Shown: positions 33,076 to 41,924 of the stretch, piece by piece | Layout of the letters: each line of letters begins with the position of its first letter | Position numbering within the stretch: the stretch's first letter is position 1 | Assembly: GCA_963790575.1 (NCBI GenBank) | Contig: CAWBPD010000032.1 | Location: 128,481 to 192,480 of the forward strand | From: CAVTSA01 sp963790575 | GTDB taxonomy: Bacteria > Chloroflexota > Dormibacteria > Dormibacterales > Dormibacteraceae | Reading direction: 5' to 3' | Length of the DNA stretch: 64,000 bases | The notes under the pieces: generated by a model | The model's database searches: none | The model's input: the letters and a program-made list of their open reading frames with translations, nothing else | Told to the model about the DNA's origin: nothing | Made by a program: the position numbers and the translations under genes

Positions 33076-34239
33076 GTGTTTCTCGTTCTCCGGAGCGCCG
33101 CCGTGGTGGCCGGTGCGGGCGCGGCCATCTACCTCTCCGGCGGCTTGGTGCAGCCGGTTCACTCCACCGCGATCAAGTCCCCCCCGCGGAGGTCCGCGGC
33201 GCAGAGAAGGGACTCCCAACAGCTGCAGCTTTCCTGGCAGCTGACCATGCGACAGACGCAAACCGCGATCGTCGCCGAGCAGCAGCAACGGATCACCGCC
33301 CAGCGCGCGACCGTCGCCGCAGCGGCGCAAGCCCAGGCACAAGCGGCGGCTCGAGCCGCCGCGGCGGCCCACGCACGCGCACAGGCTGCCGCTCGAGCAC
33401 CCGCACAGGCGCAGGCTCAGGCTCAAGCCGCGTCGAGTGCGGCGAAGCCGTCCACGCCGGCGCCGGCCTCGACACCGACCCCGACGGCCACGCCCACGCC
33501 CACATCCCCGCCGCCGTCGCCGGCCGCGGTCCGGCAGGTCATCACCAACGCCTTCGCGCCTCAGGGCCAGTCGGCGGTCAGTTGGGGGCTGGCGGTAGCC
33601 CAGTGCGAGTCGAGCTACGACTCCAACGCGTCCAGCGGGAGTGGAGCGGCGGGCCTCTTCCAGTTCCTGCCCTCCACCTTCGCCGAAACACCGCAGGGTC
33701 AAGCGGGCGATTCGATCTGGGACCCGGGCGCCAACGCGGCCGCCGCGGCGTGGATGTACAGCCACGGCCGTCAGGCAGCGTGGGGGGGGTGCAACCGGTC
33801 GGCGACCCCGACTCCCACGGCGGGCGCGACGCCGGCTCCGGCGCCCACGCCTACGCCCCCTCCATCTCCCGCCCCGGCACCGGCGCCCGCACCGGCGCCC
33901 GCACCCGCACCGGCCCCGCCACCGGCGCCGGCGCCGGCGCCGGCACCCGCGCCGTCATCTCCCACCTCGGTCCAGCAGATCATCACCAACGCCTTCGCGC
34001 CTCAGGGTCAGGCGGCGGTCAACTGGGGACTGGCGGTGGCCGAGTGCGAATCGAGCTACAACCCCAACGCCTACAACCCGAGCGGTGCCTCAGGGCTCTT
34101 CCAGTTCATGCCCTTCACCTTCGCCGGCACCCCGCAAGGTCGGGCCGGGGACTCGATCTGGGACCCGGTGGCGAGCGCGGAGGCGGCGGCCTGGATGTAC
34201 GGCCAGGGCCGTCAAGCGGAATGGGAGTGCAATCCGTAG
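33076..34239 (+). CDS. Secreted protein with two lysozyme-like transglycosylase domains
   Basis: A 387-aa cell wall-directed protein. Start GTG 33076 follows AGGAGGAG by 5 nt; upstream GTG 33055 is weaker. A signal or anchor helix (FLVLRSAAVVAGAGAAIYLS) leads into a Gln/Ala-rich helical stretch (AQAQAQAA), a Pro/Thr linker, lysozyme-like domain 1 (SWGLAVAQCESSYDSN, AAGLFQFLPSTFAETPQG), a long Pro-Ala repeat linker (about 230-300), and domain 2 (NWGLAVAECESSYNPN, ASGLFQFMPFTFAGTPQG). The Glu in CESSY is the likely catalytic residue in each. Domains of this type occur in resuscitation-promoting and transglycosylase-like factors. Confidence 0.85.
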   Translation: MFLVLRSAAVVAGAGAAIYLSGGLVQPVHSTAIKSPPRRSAAQRRDSQQLQLSWQLTMRQTQTAIVAEQQQRITAQRATVAAAAQAQAQAAARAAAAAHARAQAAARAPAQAQAQAQAASSAAKPSTPAPASTPTPTATPTPTSPPPSPAAVRQVITNAFAPQGQSAVSWGLAVAQCESSYDSNASSGSGAAGLFQFLPSTFAETPQGQAGDSIWDPGANAAAAAWMYSHGRQAAWGGCNRSATPTPTAGATPAPAPTPTPPPSPAPAPAPAPAPAPAPAPPPAPAPAPAPAPSSPTSVQQIITNAFAPQGQAAVNWGLAVAECESSYNPNAYNPSGASGLFQFMPFTFAGTPQGRAGDSIWDPVASAEAAAWMYGQGRQAEWECNP

Positions 34240-34315
34240 CCGGGCTCGGAAAGACCCAGGCCGCGGGACCGACAGCCCGGAAACTGTCGGGCCGCTGACC
34301 GGTTTTCCATCGTGG

Positions 34316-34334
34316 GGGTGGCATCTTGCCACCC
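34316..34334 (+). terminator. Hairpin after the first lysozyme-like gene
   Basis: GGGTGGCA-TCT-TGCCACCC is a perfect 8-bp stem with a 3-nt loop, followed by GGTTCTGCT. CCGACAG/CTGTCGG just upstream (about 34269-34290) is a second hairpin. There is little T-run, so termination is plausible but not certain. Confidence 0.5.
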
Positions 34335-34398
34335 GGTTCTGCTAGGGTCGTGCGAGTCGAAACGCCAGTACCGAGCTAGCCGCTCTCAACGTTCCACT

Positions 34399-34438
34399 TG
34401 AGGCTCGGGGTGCCGCAGTTCCTGGGGTAGGGGACTGC
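34399..34438 (+). promoter_or_regulatory. Conserved leader hairpin, copy 1
   Basis: The leader TGAGGCTC...GGTGCCGC ends in GCAGTTCC (34415-34422) pairing over 8 bp with the strand ending GGGACTGC (34438); the loop is TGGGGTAG. Copy 2 at 35193-35232 has the same loop and a compensatory change in the stem (A-T to G-C). It ends 16 nt before the GTG of the gene. Confidence 0.65.
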
Positions 34439-34454
34439 GCCACGGAGGAACGAC

Positions 34455-35135
34455 GTGCTGAAAGGCAGCAACGCGATTCGTGTCATCGTGCTTGCCGCGC
34501 TCGTGCTCGCGGTGGCATTTTCGTCGACCCTCGGAAGCCGGTTGTGGTTCGGGCGCGGTGCGTCGCCGACCGCCGCCGAGAGCAAACAGTCCCACGAACG
34601 GACGGTCGAACAGGAGCGGCTGAACACCGCCTGGCAGGCGCAGCTCTCCAACGAGCAGACGCAATTGCAGCAGGCTCGACAGCAGCAGCAGGCACAGCCG
34701 CAGACCGCGAGCACGGCGTCCACGCTGACGCCGCCGACCCCCACGCCCACGCCCACGCCGACACCTGCGCCGACCGCCAAGCCGTCGACGGCACCCGCTT
34801 CCTCGTCGAGCTCGACGAGCAGCTCAGCGCCCGCTCCGGCTTCGGCCCCGGCGGGTTCGATACAGGGCGACATCCAGGCGGCGTTCTCGTCCCTCGGCTC
34901 CGCCGCCGTTCAGTGGGGCCTTTGCGTCGCCCAGCACGAGTCGGGTGACAATCCCAACGCGGTGAGCCCGAGCGGTGCGGAAGGGCTGTTCCAGTTCATG
35001 CCGTCGACGTTCGCCAACACACCCCAAGGCCGGGCCGGGGGCTCCATCTGGGATCCCGTCGCGAACTCCGACGCCGCGGCCTGGATGTACAGCCAGGGCC
35101 GTCAAGGAGAGTGGTCGACCAATTCAATGTGTTGA
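34455..35135 (+). CDS. Secreted lysozyme-like transglycosylase-domain protein, paralogue 2
   Basis: A 226-aa protein with an N-terminal membrane/signal helix (AIRVIVLAALVLAVAFSSTL), a Gln-rich helix (QLQQARQQQQAQPQ), a Thr/Pro then Ser linker, and one lysozyme-like domain: QWGLCVAQHESGDNPNAVSP, GLFQFMPSTFANTPQG and AAWMYSQGRQGEW. The Glu in AQHES is the candidate catalytic residue. GTG 34455 follows GGAGGAA. It stems from the same ancestor as its two neighbours and carries the conserved leader hairpin. Confidence 0.85.
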   Translation: MLKGSNAIRVIVLAALVLAVAFSSTLGSRLWFGRGASPTAAESKQSHERTVEQERLNTAWQAQLSNEQTQLQQARQQQQAQPQTASTASTLTPPTPTPTPTPTPAPTAKPSTAPASSSSSTSSSAPAPASAPAGSIQGDIQAAFSSLGSAAVQWGLCVAQHESGDNPNAVSPSGAEGLFQFMPSTFANTPQGRAGGSIWDPVANSDAAAWMYSQGRQGEWSTNSMC

Positions 35136-35192
35136 GCCGGTCGAGGTGACGGGCGGAGCGTGCCGGCGGTGACCGGTCCCGCCCGGGCTCGC

Positions 35193-35232
35193 TGAGGCTC
35201 ACGGTGCCGCGGTTCCTGGGGTAGGGGACCGC
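35193..35232 (+). promoter_or_regulatory. Conserved leader hairpin, copy 2
   Basis: GCGGTTCC (35209-35216) pairs with the strand ending GGGACCGC (35232), same TGGGGTAG loop as copy 1. Relative to copy 1 the third pair is G-C instead of A-T, a covariation. A ribosome-binding site follows at about 35240-35250. Confidence 0.65.
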
Positions 35233-35254
35233 ACAGGGAGGGAGGAGGAATTTG

Positions 35255-35851
35255 GTGAAAGGCCGGAACTCGGTTCGTGTCGTCGTGCTTGCCGCGCTGG
35301 TGCTTACGGTCGCGTTCTCGGCGGCCCTCGGAGGCCGCTTTTCGTCGGGACGCGTCACGGCGCAAAGCGCCGCCGGCAAGCAGTCGCGGCAGCGGGCTGT
35401 CCAACAGCAGAGGCTGAACTCCGCCTGGCAGGCGCAGCTCTCCACCGAGCAAAGCCAGCTGAAGCAGGCGCAGCAGCAGCAGGCGCAGCAGACGGCGAGC
35501 ACTCCTTCCACTCTTGCGCCGCCGGCGCCCGCTCCGGCGGCCGGCGGCGTCTCGGTACCGGACGACATCCAGGCCGCGTTCGGCTCCCTGGGCGCCACCG
35601 CCGTGCAGTGGGGCCTCTGCATCGCCCAGCACGAGTCCGGTGACGACCCCAGCGCGATCCAGGTCGGTGGCGGCGACGCGGAAGGCCTGTTTCAGTTCGA
35701 GCCGAGTACCTGGGCCGCCACTCTCCAGGGGGAAGCGGGGAACTCGGTCTTCGACCCCGTCGCCGCCTCCCAGGCGGCCGCCGCGTTCTACGCCGCGGGC
35801 AACTACGACGCCTGGACGACCAATGCGGATTACTGCTCGATGTACGACTGA
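35255..35851 (+). CDS. Secreted lysozyme-like transglycosylase-domain protein, paralogue 3
   Basis: A 198-aa protein, close in layout to the 34455 gene: signal helix (SVRVVVLAALVLTVAFSAAL), Gln-rich helix (QSQLKQAQQQQAQQ), a shorter linker and one domain (QWGLCIAQHESGDDPSAIQV, GLFQFEPSTWAATLQG, AAAFYAAGNYDAW). The MPSTF of its paralogues is EPSTW here. GTG 35255 is preferred because GGAGGAGGAA ends 4 nt before it; TTG 35252 is also in frame. Likely a cell wall hydrolase. Confidence 0.83.
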   Translation: MKGRNSVRVVVLAALVLTVAFSAALGGRFSSGRVTAQSAAGKQSRQRAVQQQRLNSAWQAQLSTEQSQLKQAQQQQAQQTASTPSTLAPPAPAPAAGGVSVPDDIQAAFGSLGATAVQWGLCIAQHESGDDPSAIQVGGGDAEGLFQFEPSTWAATLQGEAGNSVFDPVAASQAAAAFYAAGNYDAWTTNADYCSMYD

Positions 35852-35907
35852 GGGGGAGGGGCGGTGCCTCAGGCGGTGGCCCGGAAGGCCCCCCGACGGT
35901 GTCTCCG

Positions 35908-35913
35908 TACACT
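35908..35913 (+). promoter_or_regulatory. -10 box of pcrA, leaderless layout
   Basis: TACACT ends 6 nt before GTG 35920; no Shine-Dalgarno is present. Confidence 0.5.
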
Positions 35914-35919
35914 CACCGG

Positions 35920-38646
35920 GTGACTCAGACGCCGGTCGGTGACGCCTCTCTGGAAGAGGTGATCGCCAGGCTCAACGACCGCCAGCGCGAGGCGGTCGAG
36001 GTGCTCGAGGGACCGCTTTTGATCTTCGCCGGCGCCGGAAGTGGCAAGACTCGCGTCCTGACCACCCGGATCGCGAACCTGATCGCGCAGCGCAAGGTGT
36101 GGCCCGACCGGCTGCTCGCGGTCACGTTCACCAACAAGGCGGCCCGCGAGATGCGCGAACGAGTGGCCGTCTTGGTGGAGGGCGAGGAGGTGCGCTGGGT
36201 CGGCACCTTCCACGCCACCGCCGCCCGCATGCTGCGCCGCGACGCCGAGTTGATCGGCTTGACGCGCTCCTTCAACATCTTCGACGACGACGATCAGCGG
36301 GCGACCCTGCGCCGCGTCCTCGACGAACTTCAGCTCGACCCCAAGCGCTACTCCCCGCCTCAGCTCGCGAACGCCATCTCGAGGGCCAAGCAGGAGCTGC
36401 AGACCCCCGACGACTTCCCCGTGCACAGCTACCCGGACGAGGTGGTGAGGCGCGTCTTCGCCAGGTACGAGCAGCTGCTGCGGGTCTCGGGTGGGCTGGA
36501 TTTCGACGACCTCTTGAGCAAGGCGGTGGAGCTCCTGCGCGAGAGCCCCGAGGCGCTGGAGCGCTGGCGTGACCGCTTCCGCTACGTGCTGGTCGACGAG
36601 TACCAGGACACCAACCACGCCCAGTACCAGCTGGTCAAGCTGCTCGCCGAGGAGCACCGCGAGCTGTGCGTGGTGGGCGACGACGACCAGTGTCTGGCAG
36701 AGGGAACGCGGGTCCGGATGGCAAACGGCACCGAGCGGCCCATCGAACGCGTCCGCCCCGGGGAGATGGTGCTGGCTGGATACGGGGGAGGGACGTTCGG
36801 GCCGGCCCGGGTGTTGCGTGCCCACCGCGCATCCGCACCGCTGACCGGCATCGCGATCAGTACCCGCGCCGGCTGCCGCATCGTCAGCACCGCTGAGCAT
36901 GTCCACTTTGCCGCCGAGGAGCCGATTCCCGGCCAGCGGCCCCTCTTCGCCGCGCCAGCACGGCCGTTGGCGGGCGAACCGCCCACCACCAGAATGGCCG
37001 CGGCGGTCGCTGAGCGCGGGGCCCTCCTCTTCACCCGTGCCGAGAACGTACGACCCGGCATGAGCATGTTCGACCAGCACGGCTTCTACGACGTCGTCGA
37101 AACCGTCGAGACGGTGCCTCTTGACGGCGACGTCTTCGATCTCGACGTCGAGAACGTGCACAACTTCGTCGCCGAAGGGCTCGTCACACACAACAGCATC
37201 TACGGATGGAGAGGCGCCGACGTTCGCAACATCCTCGACTTCCAGCAGGACTACCCCGACGCGCACGTGGTCCGCCTGGAGCAGAACTACCGCTCAACCC
37301 AGCCGATCCTGGACGCCGCGTACGCCGTCATCAAGCACAACCCGGAGCGGGCCGAGAAGCGGCTCTGGACCCAGAAGCAGGGCGGGGAGCGCATCAACGC
37401 CGCGCAGCTGTACAACGAGGTCGAGGAGGCGGAATACGTCGCCGACGAGATCCAGCGGCTGCGCCGGCAAGAAGGTGTGCGTTACGGGGACGCGGCGGTC
37501 CTCTACCGCACCAATGCCCAGTCCCGTGCCTTCGAGGATGTGTTCCGGCGGCGGCGGATCCCGTACCAGCTGATCGGGGGCGTCCGCTTCTGGGAGCGAG
37601 CGGAGGTAAAGGACCTGCTCGCCTACCTCCGCTTCCTTCACAACCCCTCCGACGTCGTGAGCTTCGCGCGCCTGGTCAACGCCCCGCGCCGCAAGATCGG
37701 ACCCAAGTCGGTCGACGCGCTGCAGGCGCACGCGCTGGGCACCAGCCGCTCCCTCTTGGAGGTGGCGGCCGATCCCACCTCCATCCCCGGCCTCCCCCGG
37801 CCCGCGCAGGCTCCGGTGCGGGCGCTGCACGACCAGCTGCAGTCCATCCTCGCCACCGTGGGAGTGCTGCGCCCCTCGGACCTGGTCGAGCACCTGATCG
37901 ACATGGTGGGTCTGATCCCGCACCACCAGGACGGCACTCCCCGGGGCGACGCCCGCGTCGAGAACCTGCGCGAGGTGCAGGGGCTGGCCGCCGAGTTCGA
38001 CCAGCGCGGGGATCCGGGGGCGGCGCTGGAGGAGTTCCTGACCGACGTGGCGCTGGTCTCGGACGTGGATACGCTGGAGGAACAGGAGCAGGGCGTGACC
38101 CTGATCACGCTGCACATGGTCAAGGGGCTGGAGTTCCCGACCGTGTTCCTGGTCGGCATGGAGGAGGGACTGCTTCCACACCGGCGGGCGGTCGAGGACG
38201 AGCGCGAGCTGCCCGAGGAGCGCCGGCTCTGTTACGTGGGCATCACCCGCGCCAAGAGTCGCCTCTACCTGACCTGTTCCTTCCGCCGTCACCTCTTCGG
38301 CCAGGCGCAGGCCGGGCTGCCGAGCCGGTTCCTGGCCGAGATCCCGCCCCGGCTGGTGGCCCCGCCCAGGAAGGGGGCGGCACCGGTGGCCCCGCCCCGC
38401 ACCGAGAGGACGGGCGGGCCGTCGGTCTATCGCGAGCGCCTGCTGGCCCGTCAGACGGAGGTGGCGCCGGCTCCCGCTCCGGTCCAGCGCTTTTCCGCCG
38501 GCGACCTCGTCAACCACCCCCGGTTCGGTCCCGGTACCGTGCTCAAGAGCACGCTGACGCGCACCGACGAGGAGCTGATGATCCAGTTCGACCGGGAGGG
38601 TCTGAAGATCATGAGCGGGATGCTGGCGCCACTGGTCAAGCGATGA
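35920..38646 (+). CDS. pcrA: ATP-dependent DNA helicase PcrA/UvrD with an in-frame intein
   Basis: SF1A helicase for repair and rolling-circle replication. The 908-aa precursor contains a 168-aa intein (residues 258-425); the spliced helicase would be about 740 aa, normal for PcrA. Motifs: LNDRQREAV (Q motif), FAGAGSGKTRVL (I), VTFTNKAAREM (Ia), VLVDEYQDTN (II), CVVGDDDQ-intein-SIYGWRGAD (III), LEQNYRSTQ (IV), LHMVKGLEF (V), YVGITRAKSRL (VI). The C-terminal FSAGDLVNHPRFGPGTVL module binds RNA polymerase in PcrA. GTG 35920 is 6 nt after TACACT; GTG 35899 is an upstream alternative. Confidence 0.95.
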   Translation: MTQTPVGDASLEEVIARLNDRQREAVEVLEGPLLIFAGAGSGKTRVLTTRIANLIAQRKVWPDRLLAVTFTNKAAREMRERVAVLVEGEEVRWVGTFHATAARMLRRDAELIGLTRSFNIFDDDDQRATLRRVLDELQLDPKRYSPPQLANAISRAKQELQTPDDFPVHSYPDEVVRRVFARYEQLLRVSGGLDFDDLLSKAVELLRESPEALERWRDRFRYVLVDEYQDTNHAQYQLVKLLAEEHRELCVVGDDDQCLAEGTRVRMANGTERPIERVRPGEMVLAGYGGGTFGPARVLRAHRASAPLTGIAISTRAGCRIVSTAEHVHFAAEEPIPGQRPLFAAPARPLAGEPPTTRMAAAVAERGALLFTRAENVRPGMSMFDQHGFYDVVETVETVPLDGDVFDLDVENVHNFVAEGLVTHNSIYGWRGADVRNILDFQQDYPDAHVVRLEQNYRSTQPILDAAYAVIKHNPERAEKRLWTQKQGGERINAAQLYNEVEEAEYVADEIQRLRRQEGVRYGDAAVLYRTNAQSRAFEDVFRRRRIPYQLIGGVRFWERAEVKDLLAYLRFLHNPSDVVSFARLVNAPRRKIGPKSVDALQAHALGTSRSLLEVAADPTSIPGLPRPAQAPVRALHDQLQSILATVGVLRPSDLVEHLIDMVGLIPHHQDGTPRGDARVENLREVQGLAAEFDQRGDPGAALEEFLTDVALVSDVDTLEEQEQGVTLITLHMVKGLEFPTVFLVGMEEGLLPHRRAVEDERELPEERRLCYVGITRAKSRLYLTCSFRRHLFGQAQAGLPSRFLAEIPPRLVAPPRKGAAPVAPPRTERTGGPSVYRERLLARQTEVAPAPAPVQRFSAGDLVNHPRFGPGTVLKSTLTRTDEELMIQFDREGLKIMSGMLAPLVKR
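36691..37194 (+). other. Mini-intein in PcrA motif III
   Basis: 168 codons. Block A begins with Cys (CLAEGTRVRMANGTERPIER); block B has the TxxH-like STAEHVHF; block F is FYDVVETVETVPLDGDVFDL; the end is VTHN with Ser as +1 extein residue. There is no LAGLIDADG or HNH homing domain. The site between GDDDQ and SIYGWRG sits at the gamma-phosphate sensor, a typical conserved insertion site. Confidence 0.93.
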
Positions 38647-38656
38647 AAGCCCCGAT

Positions 38657-40702
38657 ATGAGCGCCGACACCACCGTCCACGAGCGGCTCGAGGAGCTGCG
38701 CCGCCAGATCGACGGCCACAACTACCGGTACTACGTGCTCGACCAGCCGGAGGTCACCGACGCCGAGTACGACGCCCTGTTCGGGGACCTGCAGCGGCTG
38801 GAGGAGGAGCACCCCGACCTGGTGACGCCGGACTCCCCGACCCAGCGGGTGGGCGCGCCGGTGTCCGGTGCCTTTGCCAAGGTCACCCACCGCTCGCCCA
38901 TGCTCTCGCTCCAGAACGCGTTCGACCCGGACGAGATCCGGGCCTGGGATCAGCGCGTGAAACGGGTGATCGGCGACGACGTGTCCTACGTCTGCGAGCT
39001 GAAGATCGACGGTCTCTCGATCTCGCTCACCTATGAGCAGGGCGATGACGGGCGGGCACGCCTGCAGCGCGGAGCGACCCGCGGCGACGGACGCGTGGGG
39101 GAGGACGTGACCCCCAACGTGCGGACCGTCCGCAGCATCCCGCTCGCGCTCGACCCACTGCCCGGTCTGCCCTCGATCTTCGAGGTGCGCGGCGAGGTGT
39201 ACATGCCGCGGGCCGCGTTCGCACGCCTCAACCGGGAGATGGAGGAGCAGGGCAAATCCCTGATCATGAACCCGCGCAACGGCGCCGCCGGCAGCCTGCG
39301 CCAGCTGGACCCCAAGGTGACCGCGCGGCGCACCCTGCAGATGTTCGCCTACACGCTCGACCCGGCCGGGCCCACGCACAGTCAGTGGGAGGTCCTGCTT
39401 GGGCTCGCAGAGATGGGATTCCGCGTCAATCCGAACCGCAAACGGTTCGAGTCGATCGAAGAGGTGATCGAGTACCGCGACTCCTGGGCACACCGGCGGG
39501 AGGAGCTCGATTACGAGATCGACGGCATGGTGGTCAAGGTCGACCGCCACGACCTTCAGCAGGAGCTGGGGTTCGTGTCTCGCTCCCCACGTTGGGCGAT
39601 CGCGTTCAAGTACGCGGCGGAGCAGGCGGAGACGGTGGTCGAGGACATCGTCTGCTACGTCGGGCGGACGGGGGTGCTGACGCCGGTGGCGAAGCTGCGC
39701 CCGGTGGTGGTGGCCGGCGTCACGGTCCAGAACGCGACCCTGCACAACGAGGCGCAGGTCAACGAGAAGGGCGTCTACGTGGGAGCCCGCGTGGTCATCC
39801 AGCGCGCGGGCGACGTGATCCCCGAGGTGGTCCGGGTGCTCGAGCCCCGTCAGGGCTGGAAGATGCCCGAGACCTGTCCGGCGTGCGGAAGCCCGGTGGT
39901 GAAGGAGGAGGCCTACGCCGCCCACAAGTGCATCAACCCGTTCTGCCCCGCGCAGCGGTTGCAGCGGCTCTACCACTACGCGTCGCGGGGGGGCCTCGAC
40001 ATCGATGGGCTGGGCGGCTCCACCATCGTCCAGTTGGTCGACCAGGGACTGGTCGAGGATCCCTCCGACTTCTACCGTCTGAGCCTGGAGCAGGTGATGG
40101 GCCTGGAACGGTTCGCCGAAAAGTCGGCCCAGAACCTGGTCGACGCCATCGAGTCGAGCCGCACACCACCCTTGGGACGGCTGCTCTACGCGCTTGGCAT
40201 CCCGGAAGTGGGGGAGGCGACCGCGATCCTTTTGGCGCAGGAGTTCGGGACCCTGGAGCGCGTGCGCGCCGCCACCACCGAGGAGCTGGACGCGGTGGAA
40301 GGGATCGGCCCCAATATGGCGGGCGAGATCCGGGCCTTCTTCGACGAGCACGGAGGGCAGCTGGTGGACCGGCTCCTGGAGGCCGGCGTGCGCCCCCAGG
40401 CCGAGGCACCGCCGCCGGAGGGGGTCTTCAGCGGCCGCACGATCGTGGTCACCGGGTCCCTGGAGCGGATGACACGGCCGCAGGTGGAGGAGCTGATCCG
40501 CGAGCAGGGGGGCAAGGCGGCGAGTTCGGTCAGCTCCAAGACCGACTACCTGGTCGCCGGCCCCGGCGCCGGCTCCAAGCTGGAGCGCGCGCAGCGCCTC
40601 AAGGTCCCGGTGCTCGACGAAGCGCAGTTCTGGCACCTGGTCGAGCACGGGGAGCTTCCGGACCCGAGCCCCACCGCGGAGGCGGGCGGTGCCGATGCGT
40701 GA
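38657..40702 (+). CDS. ligA: NAD-dependent DNA ligase
   Basis: Seals nicks using NAD. The 681-aa protein has domain Ia (INYRYYVLDQPEVTDAEYD-like start, residues 10-40), the adenylated lysine K116 in CELKIDGLS, the OB domain, a four-Cys zinc finger (CPACGSPV...CINPFCPAQ), helix-hairpin-helix repeats (YALGIPEVGEATAILLA) and a C-terminal BRCT (FSGRTIVVTGSLERMTRPQV). It follows pcrA by 10 bp, a widespread pcrA-ligA arrangement. Confidence 0.97.
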   Translation: MSADTTVHERLEELRRQIDGHNYRYYVLDQPEVTDAEYDALFGDLQRLEEEHPDLVTPDSPTQRVGAPVSGAFAKVTHRSPMLSLQNAFDPDEIRAWDQRVKRVIGDDVSYVCELKIDGLSISLTYEQGDDGRARLQRGATRGDGRVGEDVTPNVRTVRSIPLALDPLPGLPSIFEVRGEVYMPRAAFARLNREMEEQGKSLIMNPRNGAAGSLRQLDPKVTARRTLQMFAYTLDPAGPTHSQWEVLLGLAEMGFRVNPNRKRFESIEEVIEYRDSWAHRREELDYEIDGMVVKVDRHDLQQELGFVSRSPRWAIAFKYAAEQAETVVEDIVCYVGRTGVLTPVAKLRPVVVAGVTVQNATLHNEAQVNEKGVYVGARVVIQRAGDVIPEVVRVLEPRQGWKMPETCPACGSPVVKEEAYAAHKCINPFCPAQRLQRLYHYASRGGLDIDGLGGSTIVQLVDQGLVEDPSDFYRLSLEQVMGLERFAEKSAQNLVDAIESSRTPPLGRLLYALGIPEVGEATAILLAQEFGTLERVRAATTEELDAVEGIGPNMAGEIRAFFDEHGGQLVDRLLEAGVRPQAEAPPPEGVFSGRTIVVTGSLERMTRPQVEELIREQGGKAASSVSSKTDYLVAGPGAGSKLERAQRLKVPVLDEAQFWHLVEHGELPDPSPTAEAGGADA

Positions 40703-41924
40703 CGTGGTCGTGGTCGGCGCCGGTCCCGGTGGGGCGGCGGCGGCGCACGGCCTGGCCGCGGCGGGCCTCGACGTCCTGCTGCTGGACCGGGCCGAGTTCC
40801 CGCGCGACAAAACCTGTGGGGACTTCCTGACCCACCGCGCGGTCGCCATCGCCCGGGAGCTGGGTGCGCTGCCCGACCTGCTGGCGACCGGCTACCGGAT
40901 CGACGACTTCGAGGTGGTGTCGCCGCGGGGCCGCTCCGCCACCGCCCCCCTTCCCGAGCGAGACGGTGTGACCGCCCTGGTGGTCCCGCGGCTCGAGCTG
41001 GACGACGTCCTGCGGCGACGTGCGGTGGGCGCGGGCGCCGAGTTCAGAGGTGGCTCCCTGGTCCGTGGGCTGCGCCCGGGCGCCGACAGCGTGGAGGTGG
41101 AGATCGAGCATCCCCGAGGTGCGCGGACGGAGCGGGCGCGCGCGGTAGTGGTCGCGACGGGAGCCGCCACACCGCTGCTCAAGAGCGCAGGCCTGCTCCG
41201 CCACCAACCCTCGTTCATGGTCGCCGCGCGCGAGTACGTGCGCGGCCTGCCGCCGCCCGGCCACCGGCTCCGGATGGGCTACGCCGGGACCGCGACGCTC
41301 GGCTACGGCTGGATCTTCCCGATCGCCGACGATGCCGTCAACCTGGGGGCCGGCATCTTCCGCCAGCAGCCGGGCCTGTCGGCACGCGGCGTGCTGGAGA
41401 CGTTCTGCGCCCGTTCCGCGCTGGGGCGCAGGGTGGCCGGCGGCACCCGGTGGGGCCGCAAAAGCTACCCCCTGCGCACCGACTTCACCAGCTCGCTCAC
41501 GGTGGGACCGCGCACGCTGCTGGTGGGCGAGGCGGCGGGGCTCGTCAACCCGCTGTCCGGGGAGGGGATCGACGCGGCGTTGGAGTCGGGCCGGATGGCA
41601 GCCCGGCACCTGCTCGACGCCTTCGCCGCGGGGGACTTCTCGGCCCGGCGCCTGGGCGCCTACGACGCCGAGCTGCGGGAGCGGTACCAGGCCGTCTTCG
41701 AGACCAGCCTGCGCCTGCGTGCTGTCTTCGCACGGCGCAGCGGCCCCCTGCAGCGACTCGCGGCGGAAGCGGCGATCGCGATGGCGCGAACCAATCCCCG
41801 CCTGGCGCCGCGGCTGGTCGAGCTGGTGCTCGAGAACCGGCCCCTGCAGGTGCCGACCACGCCGCTGGGGCTGGTCCGTTCCTGGCTGCGTCGGTCTCCC
41901 CGGCCCCAGGTGGTGCCGGCGTGA
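40695..41924 (+). CDS. Geranylgeranyl reductase-family FAD oxidoreductase
   Basis: A 409-aa flavoprotein: VVVVGAGPGGAAAAHGLAAA (FAD Rossmann), DRAEFPRDKTCGDFLTHRA (the family's conserved Cys motif), YGWIFPIADDAVNLG and LLVGEAAGLVNPLSGEGIDA. The group includes reductases of geranylgeranyl chains on lipids, quinones or chlorophyll; the substrate here is open. ATG 40695 overlaps the ligA stop; GTG 40689 is two codons earlier. Confidence 0.9.
   Translation: MRDVVVVGAGPGGAAAAHGLAAAGLDVLLLDRAEFPRDKTCGDFLTHRAVAIARELGALPDLLATGYRIDDFEVVSPRGRSATAPLPERDGVTALVVPRLELDDVLRRRAVGAGAEFRGGSLVRGLRPGADSVEVEIEHPRGARTERARAVVVATGAATPLLKSAGLLRHQPSFMVAAREYVRGLPPPGHRLRMGYAGTATLGYGWIFPIADDAVNLGAGIFRQQPGLSARGVLETFCARSALGRRVAGGTRWGRKSYPLRTDFTSSLTVGPRTLLVGEAAGLVNPLSGEGIDAALESGRMAARHLLDAFAAGDFSARRLGAYDAELRERYQAVFETSLRLRAVFARRSGPLQRLAAEAAIAMARTNPRLAPRLVELVLENRPLQVPTTPLGLVRSWLRRSPRPQVVPA

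Noticed and set aside
33870..33955. Pro-Ala coding tandem repeat as a mobile element
   Set aside because: In-frame low-complexity linker between two domains; needs no other explanation.
38636..40849. Long open frame antisense to ligA (similar ones lie antisense to topA and ispG)
   Set aside because: Codon-phase shadow of real, strongly conserved genes; composition unlike its neighbours.
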